53,412 nucleotides of DNA from DATCRE01 sp964235605 (GTDB lineage Bacteria; Bacteroidota; Bacteroidia; Cytophagales; Cyclobacteriaceae): contig CAXSCR010000030.1 in the NCBI GenBank assembly GCA_964235605.1, forward strand, positions 1-53,412. Direction: 5' to 3'. This document shows positions 43,771-53,215 of the stretch, piece by piece. The notes under the pieces are model-generated. The model did not search any database and was not told where the DNA came from. It worked only from the letters and a program-made list of their open reading frames with translations. Both the position numbers and the translations under genes were made by a program. Within the stretch, counting starts at the first letter, position 1, and every line of letters starts with the position of its first letter.

Positions 43771-45702
43771 TTATTGATTAATTTTCTTCAGAATAATTGA
43801 TTCCTTATAAGCCTCACTAATTAGTTTTACGGATTCGTTCCAGCTGGCAAATTCGGTAGGTTGCAAGAGAAGATAATTCACAGATATTTTTTTATAGAAC
43901 AAAACCTTGTCGCCCTTCACTTGGTAACTAATATCAAAACCTAAATATTTACCATCATGCTTGCCATTTTCAGGCAAGTATTCAATGGTGTACCCGGATG
44001 GAATTGAGAACTCTATGTATTCAAATTTGATGTACTTGTAATCTAGTTCTTTGGGCGTTTTTCTGGAGCTGATATTTATTAGATTATTATAGAATTCCTT
44101 ATTCAGGTTTAAGTTTATATAAAGCTCTGAATCGACATACTTGTGATAATCACTAATCCTGAAATCATATTTTATTGATGTAGGCTTGCTGTGATCATCT
44201 AAATGAGATACTTTGTACGAATCAAGATAAAATTTATTACTTCCCTTACCTACAAGTGATGTTACGAATTGCTTTACATCCTCAGTCTCAGCACGATCAA
44301 GTTCATAGCCTGCAAATACTTTTGCATAACCTGTTAATGAGCTGCTCCCGGTTCCTACAATATCATGGCCATTTAACTTGAGCTTCATTGAGTCGGTCAT
44401 AATATTCATTTCCTTGTCCAACTCAGGAACGGTTTGAATTTCGAATTCTGTTGCTGACTTACCTATCAATGCCTCCTTGCCTTGTATCATGGAAGAAGGA
44501 TAACCGAAAGGTGTATAATCACTGGTTGCATCCAAAAAATAATATTGCTTATCCTTTGAGATGTAGGTAGCAATCATATGGTTATCCACAAGCGGTGTTG
44601 GCAGTTCAGAATATTTATAAGGAAGGTCACGTGTACCAATCCAGGTATGATAACCTTTGATACCCGCTATTTGCAACATGTTTACTATGAGGTTAGCCAT
44701 GTCTTTACAATCACCATATCGTTTCTCACAAACGTACGAACCATGATGGGGAATAAGTCCGCGCATACCTTGCTCAAATGCGATGTATTGAATGTTTTCC
44801 TGAACCCAGTAAAAAACATTCTTCACGGTTTCTAATTCTGATTTGCTTTCTTTCATTATATCCGCTACAACAGCAGTAAGCGCTTCAGAATTATCTGTAT
44901 TAAGATCTTTTGTAAATCCATTATACCAGTTGTAAAGGTCACTGATACCTGATAATACATTGATCTTCTTATTTTTTACTTGATATGATTTTACATAACA
45001 GACGAGGTGAGGTGCAAAATATCGGACTGCAGGACTACCCTCTTCATTTTTAAAAGCAAGAATATTTTCTACCGTCCATTCATAAGTTACATTTTTGCCT
45101 TTCTCAATTTTATTAAACTTAATAAGATTCTTTGGGTCGTTCAGTACTTTATAAACTAGCTCTACGTCTTTTGTGGTCTTTATGGTAAATGATGTTTTAG
45201 CTGCAGGTATATAGCTTGCGAAAATATATCCGGGGATAAACTTTGCATCTTTCTGATTTTCGGTGTATTGCAGTTGTGTTCTGTTTCTAGCTGCTACAGC
45301 TGGAAAATCGAAAGAATAGTTATAAGAGTCGTCATAGAAAATACCGCGATCACGATCACTGTTCTTCTTAAAACTTGTTACGTTAATTTCTTTGTACCGG
45401 TTTTTATCCCAAACTAAAGTCTTTGCCTTAAAATCGCCTACCTGGGTAAAGTGCGAGCCATAAATTTTTGTAGAGGCCATTCCGTCTGTTTGTTCTTTAA
45501 GATGCAGAATATCTTCAAAAACATTTCCCCTTACTCTAAGTGAATCACCTTCAATGGAAATATTTAAAACTTCAGAACGCGCTACAAATAAAGCACTGGC
45601 ATCAGGAAATTGGGTTTTCATCTGCTGCCAGAGATCTACATTCTGAGATAAACAATGACTTCCTGAACAAAGAACAATGATAACAAATACAGCGATTCTC
45701 AT
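43771..45702 (-). CDS. DUF3857 and transglutaminase-core protein
   Basis: This 643-residue exported protein has a signal peptide (to about residue 20, CLSQ), a DUF3857 domain and a transglutaminase-like cysteine protease core with an intact triad: Cys332 (RYGDCKDMANL), His375 (DNHMIAT), and Asp391 (LDATSDY). The C-terminal part is beta-rich. Members of this family are common in Bacteroidota periplasm or cell surface, and their substrates are not known. It starts 5 bp after the MORN/TPR gene and overlaps no neighbour, consistent with one transcript. Confidence 0.9.
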   Translation of the reverse strand: MRIAVFVIIVLCSGSHCLSQNVDLWQQMKTQFPDASALFVARSEVLNISIEGDSLRVRGNVFEDILHLKEQTDGMASTKIYGSHFTQVGDFKAKTLVWDKNRYKEINVTSFKKNSDRDRGIFYDDSYNYSFDFPAVAARNRTQLQYTENQKDAKFIPGYIFASYIPAAKTSFTIKTTKDVELVYKVLNDPKNLIKFNKIEKGKNVTYEWTVENILAFKNEEGSPAVRYFAPHLVCYVKSYQVKNKKINVLSGISDLYNWYNGFTKDLNTDNSEALTAVVADIMKESKSELETVKNVFYWVQENIQYIAFEQGMRGLIPHHGSYVCEKRYGDCKDMANLIVNMLQIAGIKGYHTWIGTRDLPYKYSELPTPLVDNHMIATYISKDKQYYFLDATSDYTPFGYPSSMIQGKEALIGKSATEFEIQTVPELDKEMNIMTDSMKLKLNGHDIVGTGSSSLTGYAKVFAGYELDRAETEDVKQFVTSLVGKGSNKFYLDSYKVSHLDDHSKPTSIKYDFRISDYHKYVDSELYINLNLNKEFYNNLINISSRKTPKELDYKYIKFEYIEFSIPSGYTIEYLPENGKHDGKYLGFDISYQVKGDKVLFYKKISVNYLLLQPTEFASWNESVKLISEAYKESIILKKINQ

Positions 45703-45707
45703 ATTAT

Positions 45708-48700
45708 TTATTCTTCAGGTAAGTCGTCTCGAAAAGTTATCTCCTTTGATTTTACACCTTTGGTATATATGACGGATTTTCCATTTTGGTCACCCATTTT
45801 ATAAAGCTCAGTTTTGCTTAAACTACCATCTTCATTATAAGATTCTTGCAGCCCTTCAAGCTCATCATGTGTATAAACACCTTTCTGCATCAATTTGCCG
45901 TTCGCGTAATAGATTGTGTAAGGGCCTTCATACGCGCCCTTATCATAATGGTATTCATCGAAAAGTTTTCCATTTTGAAAATACGTTTTCTTGGCACCAT
46001 GCCTTAATCCATCTTTGAATTCTTCTTCATATGCAGAACTGCCATTGGCATATTTTACAATAATACTTTGATTACCTGTAAATTTAATCCAATCGCCCCA
46101 ACTGCCTGACGCATTTGCGATGCGGTACGAAATGATATCACCTTCATCAAATAACTTCTCTAAAATTGCTACCCCTTCTGGCGAGAAGTATTGCGCTACG
46201 CCATGCTTTTCATCAGTCTTATAGGGGATAATTGAACTTACCTTACCATGAGGAGTATAAAAAGTCCAGATACTATCTCGTTTTCCCTCTTCGTATTTTC
46301 CTTCGCGGTTTAGTTGCCCATTATCATAATACCACTTCCACCAACCCTTTTCTTCATCATTCAGATAGATGCCTTCAATATGTTTTTTACCATTTGCAAA
46401 ATTGCTTACATACGATCCTTCTTTCTCGCCACTTTCAAAAGTGTAACTATAGAAGAGACTTCCATCAGGATACCACCGCGCAAATTTGCCCACGTAACTT
46501 CCACATAGCATTTGATATTTAGACCGAGGTCCTTTATTACTAACATACTTTTCATTGGTCGTCGAAACATCTTTACCAACCTTATTAACTGTCATAACTT
46601 TACCTTGCAAATCATAAAAGGTCATGTCAACTAAGCCATACGTATCATATGTGCTAAACGAATATAATTTACCATCACTTGCGTAATTGAAACATTTACC
46701 ATAAAATTCATCTGACAGATAGTAGTAGTCAGTTTCAATTGTACCATCAAGATAATAGGTAAGCCATTGTTGCTGGCGAGCGCCCGCTTGAAACCATCCT
46801 TCTTGTTTTACCTGACCGTGCTGGTAAAATTCCTGAAAATATCCGTTCAGCTCATCATCTTTATATTCATAGTTTTTCTTCTTGGCTCCAGATTCAAAAT
46901 ATTGAGTGGCTGCACCTTGGGCTAGCCCATCTTCATAATTATATTCACTCCGTAATTTTCCATTTCTGAAATAATAACGCCATTTGCCTTGCACCTTACC
47001 CTTTTTATAATTGCCCTCTGATTTAAGCTCACCTGTTAAGTAATAGGTTTTTACTGCATAAGAACCATCATTGCCGCCGCATTTAAAAATTTCTTTACCC
47101 TCGCTGTTATAAGATGCTACTTTAATAATGACATCTTTTTTATACGTATACACGGTCTGCAGCTTACCATTGTGATAGATACTATTTTCACCTTGATACC
47201 TTCCTTCAGCATCAAATATTCTTTTCTCTATCAGTGTTCCATCAACATCGTAATAACTCCATTCTCCCGTTGCAATGCCAATTAGGAAGTTTCCAGTTTT
47301 ATCAACCTTTCCATTACTGAAATAATATTTCCATGTACCAATCGGTGCATCGTTTAGGTATTCACCTTCAATTTTTGTTTTTCCGTCTGGGTACAATGTT
47401 AAATACCTACCCGTTAATTTATCGTCTTTATAATTCGTTTTATTAAAGATATTGCCGTTTGCGTAATACGTTACAAACTCACCTGTACCCTTATTCTCAT
47501 GATATTCATAGGTGTTTTTAACTTTACCAGATGCAAAGTAAGCCTGCCCTTTTCCCTCCCTGTTACCAGATTGATAAATAAGTTTTTCCTTTAATGCACC
47601 GCATGTATAATATAACTCAACCTCACCGTTTAGCTTATCATCTTTAGAGAAGTAGTGTTCTCGTTTAGCGCCATTCCGAAAGTACAGTGTAACCTCATCG
47701 GTATCATAATTCTCTATACTTTTAAGCATTCCATCGTTATTATAAAATTTCCATATACCTTTCTTTTCACCTTTATCATTAAAATCACCTTCACCAAACA
47801 GCTCCTTATTATCAAAAAAAAGTATCCACCTACCCTTTCGTATCTCACCTATCTTTTCTCCCAAAGCATCAAGGTTGTTGGCTTCATCAAACCAGGCCAT
47901 TACAGGTTTTGTATACCCAAGTGAAACAAACCCATACACGTTAGGATCTAAATGTTCTCTGTATTTCCGTAGGTGAGATTTGACAGCCTCAAAAAATACG
48001 CCTAAAGATTTTTCATTCTTTGAACGCCATTTCTTTACCGCTTCATTGCTTGTTGAAGAGAGAATATGATAAATGAATGGGGCTACCAATTGTTGTTCTT
48101 TAATTTTATTATAAATTGGTTTATAAAACTTGACCCAAGGATCATCTGTGCCTTCATTAATAGTACCTAGCTGTTCAAAAAACATTTCGTATTGTTTAAC
48201 TACTACAGCGTCTACTGGCACTTGAGATTTAAAATTTTTATCGATGGCTATTTTAGCCTTAATAATTTGATCTAGTTTTTCCGGCGCATTGGTTCCAAAT
48301 ACCGGAAGAGTTCCTTCATCTGTAACCTGGTTATCTAGAAAATTATTAAGCATGACAAGATGATCATTATCTAAATTCGCGATGCATAAATACATTCCTA
48401 AGGATAGCATAGCGTGCGTCTTTCTTCCTTGACCAACAGAGATACGACCGAGATTTAAATGACTGCCACTATGAAATGGATTTAGGTAAAGCACCTTGAA
48501 GAATGTTTCCGCTGCTTGTTCATATGCTTTACTGTTATAATAGGTTATTCCCATACTATAGAGAATGTTATAATCCGCAGGGTACTTCTCTAACGCTTTT
48601 TTAAATAGCGCGATCGACTTTTCGACCTCGCCCTTCTTGTCGGTAGCCATAGCTTGAACGCGGAGTAGGTCAGGCTGAAACCTTTCAGGATGTATCAAAG

Positions 48701-48959
48701 CTTTATCGCAAATTTCCAGCGCCTTATCGTAGTTTTTATCGGCTATGTAAACAAGTGCAGATTCATAAAGCATGTACACGTAGTTTGTGTCACGTTCTGA
48801 AACGGTATTGAAGACCTTCACAGCATCAGCATACTTACCAGAGTCATACAACTCCTTACCCTTGGCTATTACTTCACCAGAATTTATCAGTGGTATTTTT
48901 TGAGAGAAACAGGAGACGGATATAAAAATGAGGACTATTAAGGACAGACTGCGTGTCAT
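45708..48959 (-). CDS. TPR and MORN-2 (YwqK-like) repeat protein
   Basis: This 1083-residue protein has a signal peptide (cleavage near CFSQ), about four TPR repeats at residues 25-200, a helical linker, and from about residue 370 to 1075 a long array of MORN_2 units of the type G-x-W-x-Y-Y-x-x-G-x-L. These repeats are automatically labelled YwqK-family antitoxin, but nothing here suggests a toxin-antitoxin pair. A scaffold or surface role is more likely. It heads the operon with the two DUF3857 proteins. Confidence 0.88.
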   Translation of the reverse strand: MTRSLSLIVLIFISVSCFSQKIPLINSGEVIAKGKELYDSGKYADAVKVFNTVSERDTNYVYMLYESALVYIADKNYDKALEICDKALIHPERFQPDLLRVQAMATDKKGEVEKSIALFKKALEKYPADYNILYSMGITYYNSKAYEQAAETFFKVLYLNPFHSGSHLNLGRISVGQGRKTHAMLSLGMYLCIANLDNDHLVMLNNFLDNQVTDEGTLPVFGTNAPEKLDQIIKAKIAIDKNFKSQVPVDAVVVKQYEMFFEQLGTINEGTDDPWVKFYKPIYNKIKEQQLVAPFIYHILSSTSNEAVKKWRSKNEKSLGVFFEAVKSHLRKYREHLDPNVYGFVSLGYTKPVMAWFDEANNLDALGEKIGEIRKGRWILFFDNKELFGEGDFNDKGEKKGIWKFYNNDGMLKSIENYDTDEVTLYFRNGAKREHYFSKDDKLNGEVELYYTCGALKEKLIYQSGNREGKGQAYFASGKVKNTYEYHENKGTGEFVTYYANGNIFNKTNYKDDKLTGRYLTLYPDGKTKIEGEYLNDAPIGTWKYYFSNGKVDKTGNFLIGIATGEWSYYDVDGTLIEKRIFDAEGRYQGENSIYHNGKLQTVYTYKKDVIIKVASYNSEGKEIFKCGGNDGSYAVKTYYLTGELKSEGNYKKGKVQGKWRYYFRNGKLRSEYNYEDGLAQGAATQYFESGAKKKNYEYKDDELNGYFQEFYQHGQVKQEGWFQAGARQQQWLTYYLDGTIETDYYYLSDEFYGKCFNYASDGKLYSFSTYDTYGLVDMTFYDLQGKVMTVNKVGKDVSTTNEKYVSNKGPRSKYQMLCGSYVGKFARWYPDGSLFYSYTFESGEKEGSYVSNFANGKKHIEGIYLNDEEKGWWKWYYDNGQLNREGKYEEGKRDSIWTFYTPHGKVSSIIPYKTDEKHGVAQYFSPEGVAILEKLFDEGDIISYRIANASGSWGDWIKFTGNQSIIVKYANGSSAYEEEFKDGLRHGAKKTYFQNGKLFDEYHYDKGAYEGPYTIYYANGKLMQKGVYTHDELEGLQESYNEDGSLSKTELYKMGDQNGKSVIYTKGVKSKEITFRDDLPEE

Positions 48960-49321
48960 AGGGGACTGTGGTGTTTTACAAGCAAATTACTAAAAAGACG
49001 GCAGCCTTATTAATTGAAGTAAGAAAAAGAGAATGAATGAGGAATTTAAGATAATAATAATGGAGAATAGAAAGTTAATTAAAGGCTTTTACAGGGAATC
49101 GTGGGCGGAAGATGCTTTAAACAATGAATAAGCTGTTTAGAACTATGTTTAGGCTTTTTTGTTAAACTGATAACTATGATTACATGAGCACTTGTTAACA
49201 CGGTGCAGAATTAGGACTTAACTAGCTTTGGATATCTTATTTATATTAACCTTACGAGTTTAATCCAAATTAAGTAAGCCTCAAGATTTATAGATAGACT
49301 ATCATTCGAATTTCCTCATTT
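48960..49321. other. Intergenic region between the operon promoter and the intron remnant
   Basis: The stretch is AT-rich and shows no gene. It should contain the promoter of the TPR/MORN operon and the undefined 3' flank of the truncated intron. No group II domain V hairpin was recognised. Confidence 0.5.
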
Positions 49322-49669
49322 GACCTATCAGCCTATATGTATATAGTCTGTTGCCGCTTTGAGATGCGCTTCTCTCGCTGCCACATAGTACAAGATCTCT
49401 CAGGGTAAGTTTACTTGCTTTCTCCTCATGTGGCCGCTGCATATACATTATTACCTCTGTGCGGTGTTAAAATTTTGTTTCTATGGTAACACATCGTGCA
49501 GGTAAAGTATGTCTCTTAAATGCAGTTTTTGTTCGTAAGCCCAAAGATTTGCCTTAAGCTTCCTTCAGATTCGTAGCCGCCCGCGACACCCTTGCTCTTA
49601 GCTAATGATACGCACTACAACGCTCATTCGGGACTTGCACCCTATAGCCAGTAAACATGCCTGACGCAC
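49322..49669 (-). mobile_element. Truncated group II (IIC-like) intron, 5' part
   Basis: Read on the minus strand from 49669 it starts GTGCG and continues with conserved domain I strings: GGCATG, TATAGGGTGCAAGTCCCGAA, GCAAGGGTGTC, GAATCTGAAGGAAGC, AAGGCAAA and GAACAAAAACTGCATTTAAG, then GTAAACTTACCCTGAGAGAT. These line up in order with the 5' part of known bacterial group IIC introns such as O.i.I1. The reverse transcriptase gene and domains V-VI are absent, so it cannot splice or move by itself. Just upstream of its 5' end lie a T-run and a small hairpin (49681-49693), as expected for IIC insertion next to terminators. Confidence 0.85.
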
Positions 49670-50013
49670 CAAAAAAAAGTGACTTTTTAAGTCCTTTTAA
49701 TTTGTTTCTCTTTTTCACAACCTTCCATTCAGCTTCATATTTTTCTAAGATTAGATTAGATTGTTCTTTGGCTACGGGTATAAAGCTCTGATGATGCATT
49801 TTAAATTGTTCCGCACTATTCTTTCCTTCACTTGTTCCGGTGTTGTAAGGCCATACCGTAGTGCCACTTGCAAAAATTCGAATTGCATATAGAGGGGTTA
49901 AAACTATTTCATTTAACGAAAGGAAAAAATAATTGAAAACGCTTATTAAATAAATATTTTTTCCTTCTTCGTTAAACCGTTGAATGCAAAGAGAGCCGGA
50001 AAGAAAAATTATA
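49670..50013 (-). pseudogene. Open frame interrupted by the intron, possible gene remnant
   Basis: On the minus strand a reading frame without stops runs from near 50010 to the intron edge (for example PLYAIRIFASGTTVWPYN, then KMHHQSFIPVAKEQ). The only ATG is at 49799 and the frame continues into the intron, giving a chimeric end. It may be the remains of a gene split by the intron or chance open sequence. No family is recognised. Confidence 0.3.
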
Positions 50014-50640
50014 TTATTTATTTATATAAAATCTTTTCAGTTCCCAGACATGACCCAAGTGTGTCTCACGCCTTATGATTCCAACATTTTTTGCCCAATA
50101 TATTCTCTCAGTTTGTAAAGCATTTATTGTAATAACTTGACCAAATATCTTGACGTCTTTATACGTTACTCCTTTAACTTCAAAATTGGTAAGAAAGCCT
50201 TCATACTTGACCTTTAAACGATCTGTATATTGAAATTCATAACCCGCCGGGTAGTGATCAAGGTATTGAACATACCGTCTGGAATAATCCTTAATCCAGT
50301 TTTCTTCATACTTGTATACTCTCCCAACTTCTTCCGAAGGAAACGCAGCACCAACAATAGTATCATTGTTCATTCTGCTACTAATGTAAAGGCATTCAAA
50401 TTTTTCACCATTATGTTCTTTATCAAAAGCAATTTCTGACTTAGCTAAGTAAACACTATCCCTACCACCCCAGTCCGTTTCTTCATATACCCAATAACTT
50501 CCTTTTGGAAAGACCGTATAACTTTTGAATTCATTATTAATTCGGCCAGGTTCAGGAGTGAATTCAACATCATGTTTACACCTGACACTAATGACAGTTA
50601 ATGTTATCAGTGTAAACAGTGAGTTAATAAAATATTTCAT
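50014..50640 (-). CDS. Putative lipoprotein, hypothetical
   Basis: This 208-residue protein has a short hydrophobic N-terminus ending ISVRCKHD; the Cys at about 22 could be a lipid attachment site, although the lipobox is weak. The rest is soluble and beta-rich (SYTVFPKGSYWVYEETDWGG, YAKNVGIIRRE). No family is recognised. Similar small lipoproteins in Bacteroidota often begin with a YWVY motif and are of unknown function. It is separated from the next gene by a bidirectional terminator. Confidence 0.75.
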   Translation of the reverse strand: MKYFINSLFTLITLTVISVRCKHDVEFTPEPGRINNEFKSYTVFPKGSYWVYEETDWGGRDSVYLAKSEIAFDKEHNGEKFECLYISSRMNNDTIVGAAFPSEEVGRVYKYEENWIKDYSRRYVQYLDHYPAGYEFQYTDRLKVKYEGFLTNFEVKGVTYKDVKIFGQVITINALQTERIYWAKNVGIIRRETHLGHVWELKRFYINK

Positions 50641-50679
50641 TGTACAGCGTTTAGGTATTGAGCTTCAATTTATAATAAA

Positions 50680-50711
50680 AAAAAGCCATCCCTATTTAAG
50701 GATGGCTTTTT
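50680..50711 (-). terminator. Bidirectional terminator
   Basis: AAAAAGCCATCC (50680-50691) and GGATGGCTTTTT (50700-50711) form a 12-bp stem with an 8-nt loop and A/T runs on both sides. It starts 15 bp after the stop of the minus-strand gene ending at 50726 and separates it from the lipoprotein gene. Confidence 0.92.
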
Positions 50712-50725
50712 GTTAATAGTTGATC

Positions 50726-53215
50726 TTACATCTTTATGATTTTGTACACATGGTTATCTATGTGTAACCAATAAATCCCACTGGCATAATTTTCCAAATC
50801 AATTGTAAAGGTTTTGCCAGACGACTCATTCCAAGTCCCTTCATACATCACCTTTCCTAGTTGGCTTAAAACCCGAACGTAGCTGCTGGCAAGGTTATCT
50901 GACTTTGTAAGTGTTACTTCCTTGGTAGTTGGATTAGGGTAGACTGACAACCCTTTCATTAAACTAGAGCGTTCTTCTGTTTCCTCTACGGCTATTCCAC
51001 GTGCATTTGCATTTGAAGCCAAGCAATAGATTTGGCTAGTATATGTTGATACAACTTGTGGATATCCACTACATGCACCAGTTATCATGCATCTATAAAC
51101 CCTTTCAATAAAAATGGGATTAGCTGGAATAGTAAGCCTTGAAGTCTTTGTGCCTACATAGCCCTCAGAATCATTAGCGTTTGACCAGGTTCCTGCACCT
51201 ATTCTTACCATCCATTGGTATTTTAAGTTAGTACCACCGGCTTCTACAAAGTAGGTAACGGGTTCACTACCACAGTTTCCGTTTTGTACAGGTGGAGTTA
51301 CAATTCTGGCTGGTTGTTCATCCTTAACAACCGTCAGCGAATTTGTTTCAACAATTGTAGCACTGCACCCATTCACTTGCGAGTATCTGAGTTTTACAAC
51401 ATCGCCACCTTTCAGGGTAGTAGAGGAAAATGGATAAACTGAACTAACTGCCGTGTTATTTACCATCCATGAGAAAACAGGGCTGATAATTCCACCCGTT
51501 GGTATACCTGATACATTGAATGTTAACGTTTCACCCGTACAAGTACCGCCAAATCGTGCTGACGAAATTTTAAGATTGTACTTATCTTTTATGTATAAAT
51601 CTAAACCATCGTCTCCACCAATTCTGTATGGTTTTGACGAAATCACTCTAACACGGTAATGCGTACCAGCAGGCATATCTACAGGAACGTTACAGACTAT
51701 TGTTCCAGAAGTAGTACCAGTAAGCGTACCTATCTTAAGTGGGTTTAAAAAGCTTCCTGATGCATCTGATAGTTCTGCCGTAAAAACATTTCCAGTTTGG
51801 AATGATTGACAAGAACCTACTAAAAATGCAGTAGTAAAGTTAGTCCGCGCACAAATTTGCCATGCTGATGGCGCATAAGTGTGAATGGCCTTAAAAATGG
51901 TGTACGATCTTCCATGATCAATTCCTGTATAAGCTGGCATTGTGCTAACAATACGGAATCTAAATCCGTTGCCTGTTTTACCAACAGGAATTCTAGCTGA
52001 AATTACCCCTGATGTTGTGCCTTGTAGTGAGCCTACTTGTACTGGATTAGCAAAGCTGCCGGTCTCATCTGACATTTGAGCTATAAAGGTGTTTGATACA
52101 TTAAATGTCTCACAATCCGCCGCAAATGGAATACTAATTAGGGCATCTTCACAAAAATTGTTTGCAAAATTTCCCATTTCGATCGTTTTGTTTACTGTCA
52201 ATTTCGCCCATCTTGTATAAGTAGGACAGCCATTTCCGGTAATGATGCATCTAAATTCATAATCACTGTATGAATATTCAGGTCTTGTTAATTTTAAGGA
52301 GGCGGTATTTGCGCCACTAAATGGTGCGCTTGTAATGTCTTTAATAACACCTTTTAACCGACCCTCCCATAAGTAACTTACTGTTCCTTTGCCTTTAGCT
52401 ACAAAACTGACAATCTTGTTTTCGCAAATAGTAATATCAATTGGCTGTTTGGAAATCACAGGTGCAGATCCTGAAATTGAAAATGGTATAGTAGTTTCTG
52501 TAGCAATTGGAGTCGAACTATTGTCCGAAATTTGAATTTTGTAACCGCTACCAGTTTCAACATTAGCAGGGATCAAAATTTGAATAGCAGAAGAGGTTGT
52601 AGGTGTCGTACTGCCAATGTTTCGTTTATTTACAAAACTTCCAGATACATCAGATAACCACGCAGTAAAAATTGTGTTTGGATTTATACCAAGGGTCTTT
52701 TTAACTGGTATCTCTACGCTTACTCCTTTACATAGCGATACAGGCCACCAGGTTGCATCTATTGCATCGCCAGTTTTTTCCTCATTACTAAAGCTGGAAC
52801 CAAGGGAGTTAATTGCTTCGACTTTAAAATAAAGATCGTAGTTATAAAGAAATTCTTGAGTTATCGTAAATGAAGTCTTATCACCTATTTTAATAGGCGA
52901 GTCGCCCTCTGTAGCATGGCCGTTATAAGGGCCACCTTTCCACCTACCAAAATGTATCTTGTAGCTGGTAGCACCTAATGAATTAAAAAATAACGTAATA
53001 TCCCTTGTTGTATTTGTTAGGCTTGATATAACCGGTTTATTAGGCTTAAATTGTACCTCTACTTTTAATACAGTAGCATAATTTTTATATCCGTTATTAT
53101 CAACGGTATAAACTGATAGTTCTCCAAGAATTGCTCCCGTTTCAGTCCGTACCCAATCAAATGCTGGTAATGATGCGTTTGACGTGAACGACCAAGAGTT
53201 CTCGTTCTCATCCAT
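50726..53215 (-). CDS. Ig-like surface protein with T9SS tail (likely 5' frameshift)
   Basis: The open frame from ATG 53215 has 829 residues of Ig/PKD-like repeats with Cys pairs (for example VSYLWEGRLKG, KYQWMVRIGAG) and a T9SS tail (SVYPNPTTKEVTLTKS to HVYKIIKM). There is no signal peptide at this start. Upstream, the same frame continues to a stop near 53279, while the adjacent frame encodes a matching extension (GDAVSYSGKFYSKHGDTYAK, then QWNWSLKV). Deleting one T from the T5 at 53268-53272 would fuse them. The true gene therefore extends upstream and is either frameshifted or affected by a sequence error. Confidence 0.85.
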   Translation of the reverse strand: MDENENSWSFTSNASLPAFDWVRTETGAILGELSVYTVDNNGYKNYATVLKVEVQFKPNKPVISSLTNTTRDITLFFNSLGATSYKIHFGRWKGGPYNGHATEGDSPIKIGDKTSFTITQEFLYNYDLYFKVEAINSLGSSFSNEEKTGDAIDATWWPVSLCKGVSVEIPVKKTLGINPNTIFTAWLSDVSGSFVNKRNIGSTTPTTSSAIQILIPANVETGSGYKIQISDNSSTPIATETTIPFSISGSAPVISKQPIDITICENKIVSFVAKGKGTVSYLWEGRLKGVIKDITSAPFSGANTASLKLTRPEYSYSDYEFRCIITGNGCPTYTRWAKLTVNKTIEMGNFANNFCEDALISIPFAADCETFNVSNTFIAQMSDETGSFANPVQVGSLQGTTSGVISARIPVGKTGNGFRFRIVSTMPAYTGIDHGRSYTIFKAIHTYAPSAWQICARTNFTTAFLVGSCQSFQTGNVFTAELSDASGSFLNPLKIGTLTGTTSGTIVCNVPVDMPAGTHYRVRVISSKPYRIGGDDGLDLYIKDKYNLKISSARFGGTCTGETLTFNVSGIPTGGIISPVFSWMVNNTAVSSVYPFSSTTLKGGDVVKLRYSQVNGCSATIVETNSLTVVKDEQPARIVTPPVQNGNCGSEPVTYFVEAGGTNLKYQWMVRIGAGTWSNANDSEGYVGTKTSRLTIPANPIFIERVYRCMITGACSGYPQVVSTYTSQIYCLASNANARGIAVEETEERSSLMKGLSVYPNPTTKEVTLTKSDNLASSYVRVLSQLGKVMYEGTWNESSGKTFTIDLENYASGIYWLHIDNHVYKIIKM

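Noticed and set aside
45708..48959. Toxin-antitoxin system suggested by the YwqK family name
   Set aside because: The name reflects MORN_2 repeats only; no toxin gene is adjacent and the protein is exported.
49625..49650. tRNA-like T-arm string GGTGCAAGTCC
   Set aside because: There is no acceptor stem or anticodon arm; the string belongs to domain I of the group II intron remnant.
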